Shown: positions 54,789-61,927 of the stretch, piece by piece
Layout: every line of letters begins with the position of its first letter
Numbering within the stretch: the stretch's first letter is position 1
DNA from: Bacillus sp. X1(2014)
GTDB lineage: Bacteria; Bacillota; Bacilli; Bacillales_B; DSM-18226
DNA: 64,000 nt
Direction: 5' to 3'
NCBI RefSeq assembly: GCF_007678255.1
Contig: NZ_VEED01000004.1
Span: 186,001-250,000, forward strand
Translations under genes and position numbers: made by a program
The notes under the pieces: model-generated
Told to the model about the DNA's origin: nothing
The model's input: only the letters and a program-made list of their open reading frames with translations
Databases searched by the model: none

Positions 54789-56219
54789 TTAATGGTCTGT
54801 ATGGGAACCGTCTGGTCCGGCTGCCAGTCCGGTTTTTTCAGGGCCATGATAAGCAGTAGCTTCTGGAAATGTTGTTACACCTCCATTTGTGTTACGATCC
54901 CCTATAAAATGGATCCCGCTCATCATGCCGAGTCCGTAGTTACCGCCCTGGGAGGATTGGCTTGGCTCAGAGTGGTCATGCATTGGGTAACAGATTGGAG
55001 ACATTCTAACAGAGATATCAATATCCCCTGCTTTTGTTCCTCTTTCAGGCAAATAAGTTCCTAACTCCTCAAGAGGCGGCCAAACCGGATGTGGCCGCGA
55101 CCCAGGAATTGAAGGATTCGCGATTGACATTAACGGCTCATCCGGAAGCCCGATTCCACGCTTATTCGGAACGTCAGGTGGTCTGATATAAGGAACAGCC
55201 CATTCGACGATTTCGAGTGGGTGAGATGTATAAGTGTCAATCCAATAAGGGTTTTTTTGGACCTCGCCGTTAATCCCGATGACGTAGACATGGTTTGCGT
55301 GAATATGCAAAGAATGCATCGACAAACCGGCGTTCAAAATTCGGATAATGCACGGTTCTCCTACCCGATGATTTGGAGTAATATAAGGGTTATGAGCAGA
55401 AAACCATCCTGACTGTCCACTTATTGTATAGAATTCAGGTTTCCTGTTCTTTCCATCTGATCGAAATTTATCAGTCTCAAAGGCCTTCACAAATTGTGAT
55501 GCTGGATAATCGGTTCCAGGCGGATAGTTTCCTACTTCCGCAAACAGTCTTGAACTTGCCTCGTGAAGAATCCAAATATACTGCCGAAAGGCCTGAGTAT
55601 TGGTTGATGGGTCGCCTTGCTCCCAGGCCAAACCCGGGAAGTGTGCAGTAGAGCCAAAGTCATCAAAGATCTGTTGCACAGCTTGTGTTGGATTGGAATA
55701 AGGGGTAACTCGATGCCCTGCTTTTGCCTCATTGGGCATGACAACTAGTGCACCATGGAGTCCCATCATTCGGTTCACAGGGGCATTAAGGTTGTCATAA
55801 TATAAATAAGTTCCAGCTTCAGTAAGAACAAATTGTTTTGTGATTGTGTCTCCAGGCCTGATCGGACCAGTATCGACTAGTCCCGGTATGTAAAATGCAT
55901 GAGGTTCATCCAGACCATTTGTTACTGTAACCTTCACTGTATTTCCCACAGTGGTAAAAATATGGGGGCCAGGTACCTCTGCCGGGAAATTTTTCTCCTT
56001 GTAAAACCAGAAGTAGCACTGAGCCTTGTTAATTGAATTATGCGTTGCCATGTCCTTTATCCCATCGGTAATCGTAAAGTTAAGTTCTTGAACTTGTTCT
56101 ATCGCAAATAGCTTATTGCCTGAAATCCATGAAGGCATCATGCTTCCAACAAATAAAGTAGCAATACCGCCCCCTGCATACTTAACAAAATCTCTTCGGT
56201 TCATATTTTCCTCCTTCAT
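54789..56219 (-). CDS. Tat-exported multicopper-oxidase-like protein (HxxHxH/HDH half)
   Basis: This 476-residue cupredoxin protein has a twin-arginine signal (NRRDFVKYAGGGIATLFVG, residues 7-25). The N-terminal domain has lost the copper residues: HAFYIPG stands where HxHG is expected and YLYYDN where HxH is expected. The C-terminal domain keeps MHSLHIHANH (H302, H305, H307) and CYPMHDHSEPSQSSQGGNYG (H414, H416, with Cys410). It is the first gene of the set, followed by the signal-less oxidase and tatA. The last residues are His-containing (GSHTDH). Confidence 0.87.
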   Translation of the reverse strand: MKEENMNRRDFVKYAGGGIATLFVGSMMPSWISGNKLFAIEQVQELNFTITDGIKDMATHNSINKAQCYFWFYKEKNFPAEVPGPHIFTTVGNTVKVTVTNGLDEPHAFYIPGLVDTGPIRPGDTITKQFVLTEAGTYLYYDNLNAPVNRMMGLHGALVVMPNEAKAGHRVTPYSNPTQAVQQIFDDFGSTAHFPGLAWEQGDPSTNTQAFRQYIWILHEASSRLFAEVGNYPPGTDYPASQFVKAFETDKFRSDGKNRKPEFYTISGQSGWFSAHNPYITPNHRVGEPCIIRILNAGLSMHSLHIHANHVYVIGINGEVQKNPYWIDTYTSHPLEIVEWAVPYIRPPDVPNKRGIGLPDEPLMSIANPSIPGSRPHPVWPPLEELGTYLPERGTKAGDIDISVRMSPICYPMHDHSEPSQSSQGGNYGLGMMSGIHFIGDRNTNGGVTTFPEATAYHGPEKTGLAAGPDGSHTDH

Positions 56220-56552
56220 ATTAATCCTAGCTAATAGTACTAAATAACTATTCCTTATTAGTTGGGAAAATTCCTAAAATAGTTTTCATTTCTTCAAGAT
56301 ATTTTGCATTTAAGTAAAAAGGATAGCGGCCGTTTTTCACGTAGTAATAGGTAAAAAGAACGTAAATCGTAGAATTATAGTAAAAAGTGACGATAGTGGA
56401 ATTTGCGTTAAATCTATTGTCCTCCTTCTATCTTCCTTAGCCATTTCTTGCATTTGGGAAAATACTTTGAATTTTAGATAATAATAATGCATTTGTCAGA
56501 ATATTTCAAAATAAATCATTCGACGATAATAGACCAAATTTCCTACGAAAAT
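56220..56552. other. Upstream region of the oxidase operon
   Basis: About 330 bp without a gene. It must contain the promoter of the 476-residue oxidase gene. It is AT-rich with a more GC-rich patch (GGATAGCGGCCG near 56320). I see no clear promoter or operator. Confidence 0.4.
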
Positions 56553-56582
56553 AAAAAAAGAACGTACCAAAGGCACGTTCTT
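56553..56582 (-). terminator. Terminator after csoR
   Basis: Minus-strand stem AAGAACGT / ACGTTCTT with seven following T. Confidence 0.85.
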
Positions 56583-56593
56583 CGTCGAAAATA

Positions 56594-56941
56594 TTATTTT
56601 TTCATTAATTTTTGGATCGTTACCAAAACCTCATCCAGGACTTCCATATCACCTTCCTGTATTCTTTCAACCACACAGCTCTTCAGATGACCTTCAAGCA
56701 GGATTTTGGCAACACTATTTAAGGCGGATTGAGTGGCCGATATCTGATTTATGACATCATCACAATATGTATCTTTTTCAATTAGGCCTTTAATGCCGCG
56801 AATTTGACCCTCAATACGGTTTAATCTTGTAACAAGATTATTTTTCACTTTATCGGAATGATGACTCTTACGATCACTGGCATCAAGTGAGCAGCAGGTA
56901 TCATCAATTAGCTCCTCTTCCTTCCCGATTCCATTCGACAT
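56594..56941 (-). CDS. csoR: CsoR-type copper-sensing repressor
   Basis: This 115-residue helical repressor of the CsoR/RcnR family has the copper ligands Cys60, His85 and Cys89 (TYC, GHLKSC) at the exact 25- and 4-residue spacing of copper-sensing CsoR. RLNRIEGQIRGIKGLIEKD is the typical first helix. The N-terminus is extended, with an extra CC pair and HH. It releases DNA when it binds Cu(I). It stands directly upstream of the copper-oxidase genes on the same strand, beyond a terminator, and is the likely regulator of this locus or of copZA elsewhere. Confidence 0.9.
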   Translation of the reverse strand: MSNGIGKEEELIDDTCCSLDASDRKSHHSDKVKNNLVTRLNRIEGQIRGIKGLIEKDTYCDDVINQISATQSALNSVAKILLEGHLKSCVVERIQEGDMEVLDEVLVTIQKLMKK

Positions 56942-56965
56942 TGCTCCGCCTCCTTTTTTGAAAAT

Positions 56966-57009
56966 ATTATATCACACTCTGCAGGTAATAGTTGCAGATC
57001 TTCTGCAAC
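56966..57009 (-). promoter_or_regulatory. csoR promoter region with a perfect palindrome
   Basis: A -10 TATAAT lies at 56966-56971 on the minus strand. Just upstream is the inverted repeat GTTGCAGA-TCT-TCTGCAAC (56991-57009), with another CTGCAGGTAA half close by. Candidate CsoR operator, though it is not the G/C-rich classic form. Confidence 0.45.
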
Positions 57010-57234
57010 ATGGCAGTCGTCCGGAGATCTTCGTATTCACATCCCTATTACAGACTAAAGTTGCAATTTCGCAGATTGCAGGTAAAAAACACACCTTCTA
57101 CATCTTTTCCACATATGTATAAAAGAAAAGTTAAAAATTAAATTTTTTTAACTTTTCTGATTATTTATTCTAGCTTTATTTCCTTATCTTCATATATAAT
57201 ATTTTCATAACTATTTTGAAGGGTGTTGGTAAAT

Positions 57235-57396
57235 TTGGCAAACAAAGCTGATGTGAAAAAAATCTCTGTTAATTCAACAATTTCATTAAAAGGAATTGTC
57301 AAAGCCATTTTCAACGATACCGTTCATGTTCAGATTGGCGGTAAAATTATCACGCTCCCTGCATCAGAACTGCTGATTGAAAAGCCAGTCCAATAG
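57235..57396 (+). CDS. 53-residue beta protein, copy 1 (paralogue at 58937)
   Basis: Short gene starting at a TTG behind GAAGGGTG. The product begins MANKADVKKISVNSTISLKG and continues with IVKAIFNDTVHVQIGGKII. It differs in only a few positions from the gene at 58937 and shares the region just upstream of the start. The alternating pattern suggests a small beta-barrel. No signal, no cysteine, no family recognised. A shared hairpin terminator follows, and the CBS gene is convergent. Confidence 0.75.
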   Translation: MANKADVKKISVNSTISLKGIVKAIFNDTVHVQIGGKIITLPASELLIEKPVQ

Positions 57397-57445
57397 TTTT
57401 TTTATCTTGCATATCAAAGCAATAGGAAAATAGTATTTTCCTAAA

Positions 57446-57478
57446 GAAAAGCCCTTCACTTCTTCGGTGAAGGGTTGT
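57446..57478. terminator. Bidirectional terminator between the small beta protein and the CBS gene
   Basis: Stem CCCTTCAC / GTGAAGGG with a 6-base loop, with T-rich flanks on the minus strand. Confidence 0.7.
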
Positions 57479-57492
57479 TAAAATGACAAAAA

Positions 57493-57969
57493 TTATTGCC
57501 AATCGTTTATCAGCGTTTCTTGAATGCTGCGAATAACATCTCCCCTGCTAATAACACCCACCACATGATTGGAATCATCTACAACAGGTAATTTTTTAAA
57601 GTGATGCTTGGACAATAGGGAGACGACCTTTTTCATGTCATCTTCAGGGTGGATGGTTACGATTCCGTGGGTCTTTGCGATCCGAATGATCTCACGTTCA
57701 GCTAGTTCACTAAGACGAATTTCTATTTTTTCTTCAGCTACATACGTAATTAAGGAGAAATAATCATGAAAACGTCGATCAACCGGACTGATTGCCCGCA
57801 AAATATCTCCATCTGTCACAAATCCGTGCAAGACGCCCTCTTCGTCAATAATGGGTACACCGCCAATTTTATTCTCAACAAGTAAGGTCGTTACCTCTTT
57901 AATGGAAGAACTAGGACTAGCTGAAATAACATCCTTAACCATAAAATCCTTGACCTTTACATTGATCAT
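57493..57969 (-). CDS. CBS-domain pair protein
   Basis: This 158-residue protein consists of two CBS domains. The first covers about 4-60 (VKDFMVKDVISASPSSSIKE, GVPIIDEEGVLHGFVTDGDIL). The second covers about 95-152 (AKTHGIVTIHPEDDMKKVVSL, KLPVVDDSNHVVGVISRGDVI). Such stand-alone pairs bind adenine nucleotides and regulate partners. It lies 14 bp downstream of the TetR-type repressor and is co-transcribed with it. Confidence 0.88.
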   Translation of the reverse strand: MINVKVKDFMVKDVISASPSSSIKEVTTLLVENKIGGVPIIDEEGVLHGFVTDGDILRAISPVDRRFHDYFSLITYVAEEKIEIRLSELAEREIIRIAKTHGIVTIHPEDDMKKVVSLLSKHHFKKLPVVDDSNHVVGVISRGDVIRSIQETLINDWQ

Positions 57970-57982
57970 ATCGACACCACTT

Positions 57983-58651
57983 TCAACTTTTGAATTTTGG
58001 ATTATCTTTTACATCTGAAACCCGCAATTTCTCTAATACGTCTGGGGGAAATACCATCCGGCAAATAACTTTTGAAATTTCTAGATAATCTGTTCTTTTC
58101 CCACTCAAGTTATCGTTTCCGTGACTATTCTCCACTAAAACTAATATTGCCCAAGCGACAGCTTCTAAATCCAAATCGTTCCATGTTAATCCATTTTCCT
58201 CCGCTTGCTTTAAACCAAACAGAATTCTTGAATAAATTTTCCTTCGTGCATCACCCAAAAATTCAGCCAGACCTGGGTCTTTCAATAGCAATTCAGGCAG
58301 GACACGCTGCAGACCAAATTCACTAAGTCGTTTGTTATGTGCTTCTAATAATGATGCTAACAATGATTCCGGATTCCCTGACATCCAACTTGGTTCAGGT
58401 GGGAGAAGCTTGTCTATTTTATCTTCTAATAACGACATTAAAAGCTGGCGTTTATCGGAGAAATACCGATAAAAGGTTCCAGTCGCCACCCCGGCATGGG
58501 CTGCAATTTCCTTAGCGGTAGTTTGCTCGTACCCATTTGAAATAAATAGTTCTAATCCACTTTCAAGTAGTGCATTCCTTTTTTGCTGTGCCCTCTCCTG
58601 TTTTGGGAGAGAAGGGAATTCACCAATCAATAGGTCATCTCGGTCTGGCAT
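57983..58651 (-). CDS. TetR/AcrR-type repressor
   Basis: This 222-residue protein has an N-terminal TetR helix-turn-helix (RNALLESGLELFISNGYEQT, then AKEIAAHAGVATGTFYRYFSDKRQLL) and a helical C-terminal ligand domain. The two perfect TGAAC-N4-GTTCA palindromes upstream are its probable operators, so it likely represses itself and the small gene at 58937. The ligand is unknown. No efflux pump or enzyme operon is adjacent. Confidence 0.9.
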   Translation of the reverse strand: MPDRDDLLIGEFPSLPKQERAQQKRNALLESGLELFISNGYEQTTAKEIAAHAGVATGTFYRYFSDKRQLLMSLLEDKIDKLLPPEPSWMSGNPESLLASLLEAHNKRLSEFGLQRVLPELLLKDPGLAEFLGDARRKIYSRILFGLKQAEENGLTWNDLDLEAVAWAILVLVENSHGNDNLSGKRTDYLEISKVICRMVFPPDVLEKLRVSDVKDNPKFKS

Positions 58652-58691
58652 TTTATCACCTCAGTTATATCATACCACTTTTTTTAAAATT

Positions 58692-58705
58692 TGAACCATA
58701 GTTCA
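58692..58705. promoter_or_regulatory. TetR operator 1
   Basis: Perfect palindrome TGAAC-CATA-GTTCA, 41 bp upstream of the tetR start. Confidence 0.7.
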
Positions 58706-58713
58706 CGTTTTCA

Positions 58714-58742
58714 TTGACAGTCCATTCTATCCATGCGATACT
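58714..58742 (+). promoter_or_regulatory. Forward promoter between the two TetR operators
   Basis: Plus strand TTGACA (58714-58719), 17 bp, GATACT, ending directly before operator 2. It would drive the gene at 58937. Confidence 0.5.
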
Positions 58743-58756
58743 TGAACTGCGGTTCA
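58743..58756. promoter_or_regulatory. TetR operator 2
   Basis: Perfect palindrome TGAAC-TGCG-GTTCA with the same half-sites as operator 1; centres are 51 bp apart. Confidence 0.7.
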
Positions 58757-58936
58757 TGTTAAACTGCTATTATTGTATAAACACCCCTTTACAAAATAGT
58801 TGGATCATAACATGACCGATTTTTAATAAATAATCCCTTGTTTTAGCAGGAATTCATTATATTATTCCGAATAATTAATGTATCTTTAATAGATTTATTG
58901 TTCTTAGTTTCTAACATTTTGAAAGGCGTTGATATT

Positions 58937-59098
58937 GTGGCAAACCAATCTGAATCAAAAAAAATCTCTGTTAATTCAACCATCTCCTTAAAGGGAATTG
59001 TGAAAGCCATTTTCAACGATACGATTCATGTGCAAATTGGCGGCAAAATTATACCTATTTCAACATCTGATTTTATGATTGAAAACTCTCCGAAGTAA
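58937..59098 (+). CDS. 53-residue beta protein, copy 2 (paralogue at 57235)
   Basis: Starts at a GTG behind GAAAGGCG. The product begins MANQSESKKISVNSTISLKG and continues with IVKAIFNDTIHVQIGGKIIP. An upstream TTG-free extension to 58898 is possible, but only the part from the GTG is shared with copy 1. It is divergent from tetR and may be under its control. Function unknown. Confidence 0.75.
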   Translation: MANQSESKKISVNSTISLKGIVKAIFNDTIHVQIGGKIIPISTSDFMIENSPK

Positions 59099-59119
59099 TT
59101 AGTTATAAATGGCATTTCA

Positions 59120-59151
59120 AAAAAGCTCATCAAGTTTGATGGGCTTTTTTT
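59120..59151 (+). terminator. Terminator after the second 53-residue gene
   Basis: Stem AAAGCTCATCAA / TTGATGGGCTTT, then T run. Confidence 0.85.
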
Positions 59152-59271
59152 GTTAATTTAGTAGCATCCTTCAATTTTCTTCATACCATACAAAAGATAT
59201 GTCTTAGCTGCAAAGATTTCTGGTCTTGTCATGATCGTTGCACATGATGATTGAATAGGTAGTGAAAATCT

Positions 59272-59709
59272 TTGAATAATACATGTGACTTAGAAAAACG
59301 TTTGCAAACAATTATATCTATCCAACGGAATATTGATATTATTACTGCATTTTTATTATTAACAGGTCAAGTGACAGTTGTTAGACTTATAGTTGAACCA
59401 AAAGGATTTGCCCTTTCGGTTGGTGGGCCGCTAACCGGAATAGGACGTTTAGAAGGAATATCAGGAAATAAAACATTGAGCTTAATATTGGACATTGGAG
59501 ATATCCTTTTAGCCATCCTATTAATTAGTGATCAGACAAATGTTTCGGGGATCTTTTTAGGTCCAGGGAGATTTAGCTTCAATATTACTGGTCCTATTTT
59601 TGGAGTTCCTAAACACGTACCTGCACTGCCTGATTTGGAAAAAGTATTTACACAGTTCCGCTGGATTGTCTCTGAACATTTTGATATCGAACCTGAAATT
59701 CTAATCTAA
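59272..59709 (+). CDS. Hypothetical 145-residue protein
   Basis: Starts at a TTG (LNNTCDLEKRL) behind AGGTAG. It has two similar Gly/Pro-rich segments (GFALSVGGPLTGIGRL; GRFSFNITGPIFGVP), each following a hydrophobic stretch (IDIITAFLLLTGQVTVVRLI; LILDIGDILLAILLIS). This looks like an internal duplication of a strand-loop unit. No family recognised. A 42-residue membrane peptide follows 22 bp later. Confidence 0.6.
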   Translation: MNNTCDLEKRLQTIISIQRNIDIITAFLLLTGQVTVVRLIVEPKGFALSVGGPLTGIGRLEGISGNKTLSLILDIGDILLAILLISDQTNVSGIFLGPGRFSFNITGPIFGVPKHVPALPDLEKVFTQFRWIVSEHFDIEPEILI

Positions 59710-59731
59710 ATTAAGAAGGAAGTGGTCATTT

Positions 59732-59860
59732 TTGTCTCTAACAGACCTCCCAACGTTCGAGCCATCAAAAGGTGAAATTTTTCTTTTTTTATTGTCTATC
59801 GCCATCTTCATCTTTTTCTTTACACAAACGAAAGAAAGCGATGTCTCTTCATTGAGATAA
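59732..59860 (+). CDS. Small single-helix membrane protein (42 residues)
   Basis: TTG start behind AAGGAAGTGG. The product is MSLTDLPTFEPSKGE, then a hydrophobic run IFLFLLSIAIFIFFF, then a polar tail TQTKESDVSSLR. It is probably co-translated with the 145-residue gene. The terminator hairpin overlaps its last codons. Confidence 0.5.
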   Translation: MSLTDLPTFEPSKGEIFLFLLSIAIFIFFFTQTKESDVSSLR

Positions 59861-59873
59861 TCGCTTTTTTCTG
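59836..59873 (+). terminator. Terminator overlapping the end of the 42-residue gene
   Basis: Stem AAAGCGAT / ATCGCTTT with a T run; the loop contains the stop region. It may also serve the convergent tag gene. Confidence 0.7.
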
Positions 59874-60446
59874 TTATTTCGTCAATTGAACTGCTTTTTG
59901 ATAACAGTCACAAGTGACAATATGGTCATTCACCATCCCTGTAGCTTGCATGAACGCATAACAGATGGTCGAGCCTACAAATTTAAAGCCTCTCTTCTTT
60001 AAATCCTTACTTAATTGATCACTTATTTCCGTGACTGCAGGAACATCTTTCATTTCTTTAAAGTGGTTTTGAATCGGCTTACCGCCAACAAAGGACCATA
60101 TGTACTTACTAAATGAGCCAAATTCGTCGACGACCTTCAAAAATGCATGTGCGTTAGTAATGACAGCGTTGATTTTGAGCTTATTGCGGACAATTCCCTC
60201 ATTATGTATTAATTCCTCGATTTTCTTTTCGTCATAGCGGATAATTTTTTCAGCATCAAAGTTATCAAAGGCTTTTCGATAGTTCTCCCGCTTCTTCAAG
60301 ATTGTATACCAGCTAAGGCCAGCCTGGGCCCCTTCAAGATTTAAGTATTCAAATAATAGGCGATCATCGTAGACTGGAACTCCCCACTCATGATCATGAT
60401 ATTCGATATATAATGGATCCTGATTAACCCATCCGCAGCGATTCAT
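59874..60446 (-). CDS. tag: DNA-3-methyladenine glycosylase I (Tag)
   Basis: This 190-residue base-excision enzyme removes 3-methyladenine from DNA. Family features: MNRCGWVNQDPLYIEYHDHEWG, with Cys4 and His17 as zinc ligands, EGAQAGLSWYTILKKRENYR, and the C-terminal VNDHIVTCDCY with the remaining zinc ligands. Length is normal. It stands alone with its own promoter region. Confidence 0.93.
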   Translation of the reverse strand: MNRCGWVNQDPLYIEYHDHEWGVPVYDDRLLFEYLNLEGAQAGLSWYTILKKRENYRKAFDNFDAEKIIRYDEKKIEELIHNEGIVRNKLKINAVITNAHAFLKVVDEFGSFSKYIWSFVGGKPIQNHFKEMKDVPAVTEISDQLSKDLKKRGFKFVGSTICYAFMQATGMVNDHIVTCDCYQKAVQLTK

Positions 60447-60571
60447 GTTTGAAATTCCCCCTTTACTTCCTTTCTCCTAACATAATACCTGAATATCCCT
60501 TAAGTATTGCACATTTTTTCAAAAATAAGAACCTCCCTTATCTAAAGGAAGTTTGCATGTCAGCTAACTTA

Positions 60572-60727
60572 TTAAGTTATTTTCCGAAAAGCCCTTCTTT
60601 CCGCATACTCTGAGCATGGGATACATACTTTTACTATTTCCCCCTTATCATTAATATATTTCCTTAATGGACTTACTCTCCGCTTACATATATGACATTT
60701 ACTTTTAAAAATATCAAAAATGGACAT
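60572..60727 (-). CDS. Small zinc-ribbon-like protein (51 residues)
   Basis: Short gene with an ATG at 60727 and a good GAAGGTGAT site. The product begins MSIFDIFKSKCHICKRRVSP and carries two CxxC pairs (Cys11/14 and Cys35/38) around a short hairpin, the pattern of a small zinc ribbon. The C-terminus is basic (AERRAFRKI). Function unknown. Confidence 0.65.
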   Translation of the reverse strand: MSIFDIFKSKCHICKRRVSPLRKYINDKGEIVKVCIPCSEYAERRAFRKIT

Positions 60728-60863
60728 AACTAATCACCTTCAGCATTTTGGTTTTTACTACATTTTATTTAAAAAACTTGTAACTGGATTCAATTGTAAT
60801 AAGTTTTTTTCCTATTTTTATAGTAAGATGAGAAGATATTGTGAAGAAAGGACTCAGGTATGA

Positions 60864-61685
60864 ATGAAATATAAAATGATTGTTTTAGATCTCGATGATA
60901 CGTTACTACAGGACGACCATACAATTTCCCCACGTACAAAGAAGGCGTTAATGGATGCCCAGGAAGTTGGAGTTAAGGTCGTATTAGCATCAGGGAGACC
61001 AACCTATGCAATGTATGATATTGCAGAAGAATTGCGTTTAAAGGAGTATGGTAGTTTTATTCTTTCTTTTAATGGTGCAAAAATAACAAACTGCCAAACA
61101 GGTGAAGAGCTTTTTAGCAGCACGTTATCCCCAAAAACAGTTCATCATCTCTACGAATTAAGTCGTCGCGAGAATGTTTGGATGCATACTTATGTTGGGG
61201 ATTCCATTGTAACCGAAGCAGCGAATCAATTTACCGATATTGAAGGTGAAATTACTGGATTAGAAATCTTCGAGGTTGACAACTTAGTAGATTCTGTTAA
61301 GGACCCTGTTGTGAAGGTGTTAATGCTTGAAGAAGAATCGAAACTTGCCGAAGTAGAACAAAAGCTTCAAAAGGAGTTAGCAGGACAATTAAGTGTAATG
61401 CGCTCCAAGCCTTTCTTTTTGGAGTTTACCGAAGCTGGTGTAACCAAGGGTACAAGCCTTAATCATTTAATTGGACAACTCGGTATTGAACGGGAAGAAG
61501 TTATTGCCATGGGAGACAGTTACAATGATTTAGCAATGATTGAGTTTGCAGGACTTGGTGTAGCAATGGGCAATGCACCAGAAGATATTAAGGTGCAAGC
61601 TGATTATGTGACTGACACGAATATGAACGATGGTGTGGCAAAGGTCGTTGAGAAGTTTGTGTTGAAAACCGTACAGTTAGTGTAA
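60864..61685 (+). CDS. Cof-type HAD-IIB phosphatase
   Basis: This 273-residue HAD-superfamily protein of the Cof/YidA type has motif I MIVLDLDDTLLQ (Asp9 and Asp11), motif II VVLASGRP, and motif IV GDSYNDLAMIEFAGLGVAMGNAP. Such enzymes dephosphorylate sugar phosphates, FMN or similar small molecules; the substrate is not predictable. The ATG at 60864 is preceded by GAAAGGACTC. Three 52-bp repeats follow the gene. Confidence 0.92.
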   Translation: MKYKMIVLDLDDTLLQDDHTISPRTKKALMDAQEVGVKVVLASGRPTYAMYDIAEELRLKEYGSFILSFNGAKITNCQTGEELFSSTLSPKTVHHLYELSRRENVWMHTYVGDSIVTEAANQFTDIEGEITGLEIFEVDNLVDSVKDPVVKVLMLEEESKLAEVEQKLQKELAGQLSVMRSKPFFLEFTEAGVTKGTSLNHLIGQLGIEREEVIAMGDSYNDLAMIEFAGLGVAMGNAPEDIKVQADYVTDTNMNDGVAKVVEKFVLKTVQLV

Positions 61686-61710
61686 TTAGAATTTTTACTT
61701 AAAACGCGTG

Positions 61711-61850
61711 GATTGGGTCTTCATCGCCTGTATGATGACCAATTCCTCTGTTTTTTCAAAGGGAAGTGGTCTTCATCACCTGTATGATAACCAATTCTTC
61801 TATTTTTCCAAAGAGATTTGGTCTTCATGACCTGTACGAAAGAATATATC
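61711..61850 (+). repeat. Three tandem 52-bp repeats, each a hairpin plus T-rich tract
   Basis: The core GGTCTTCATCRCCTGTATGATRACCAATTC starts at 61716, 61768 and 61820, an exact 52-bp period; the third copy is truncated. The first two copies contain a near-perfect inverted repeat (GGTCTTCAT / ATGATGACC) followed by TCTGTTTTTTC or TCTATTTTTCC, so they look like duplicated terminators. Confidence 0.75.
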
Positions 61851-61927
61851 CTAGCCCAATCATGTCTCCTCTTATGAATATCAAGCATAAAATATTACAA
61901 TCAAAAATATAAAAGGCGGAGAGAGGT

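Noticed and set aside
53488..55064. Several plus-strand frames opposite the oxidase genes
   Set aside because: All are shadows of the two cupredoxin genes, with no start signals.
61711..61850. Possible CRISPR array or tandem operators
   Set aside because: The whole 52-bp unit is conserved rather than repeat plus unique spacer, and each unit folds as a hairpin with a T-rich tract.
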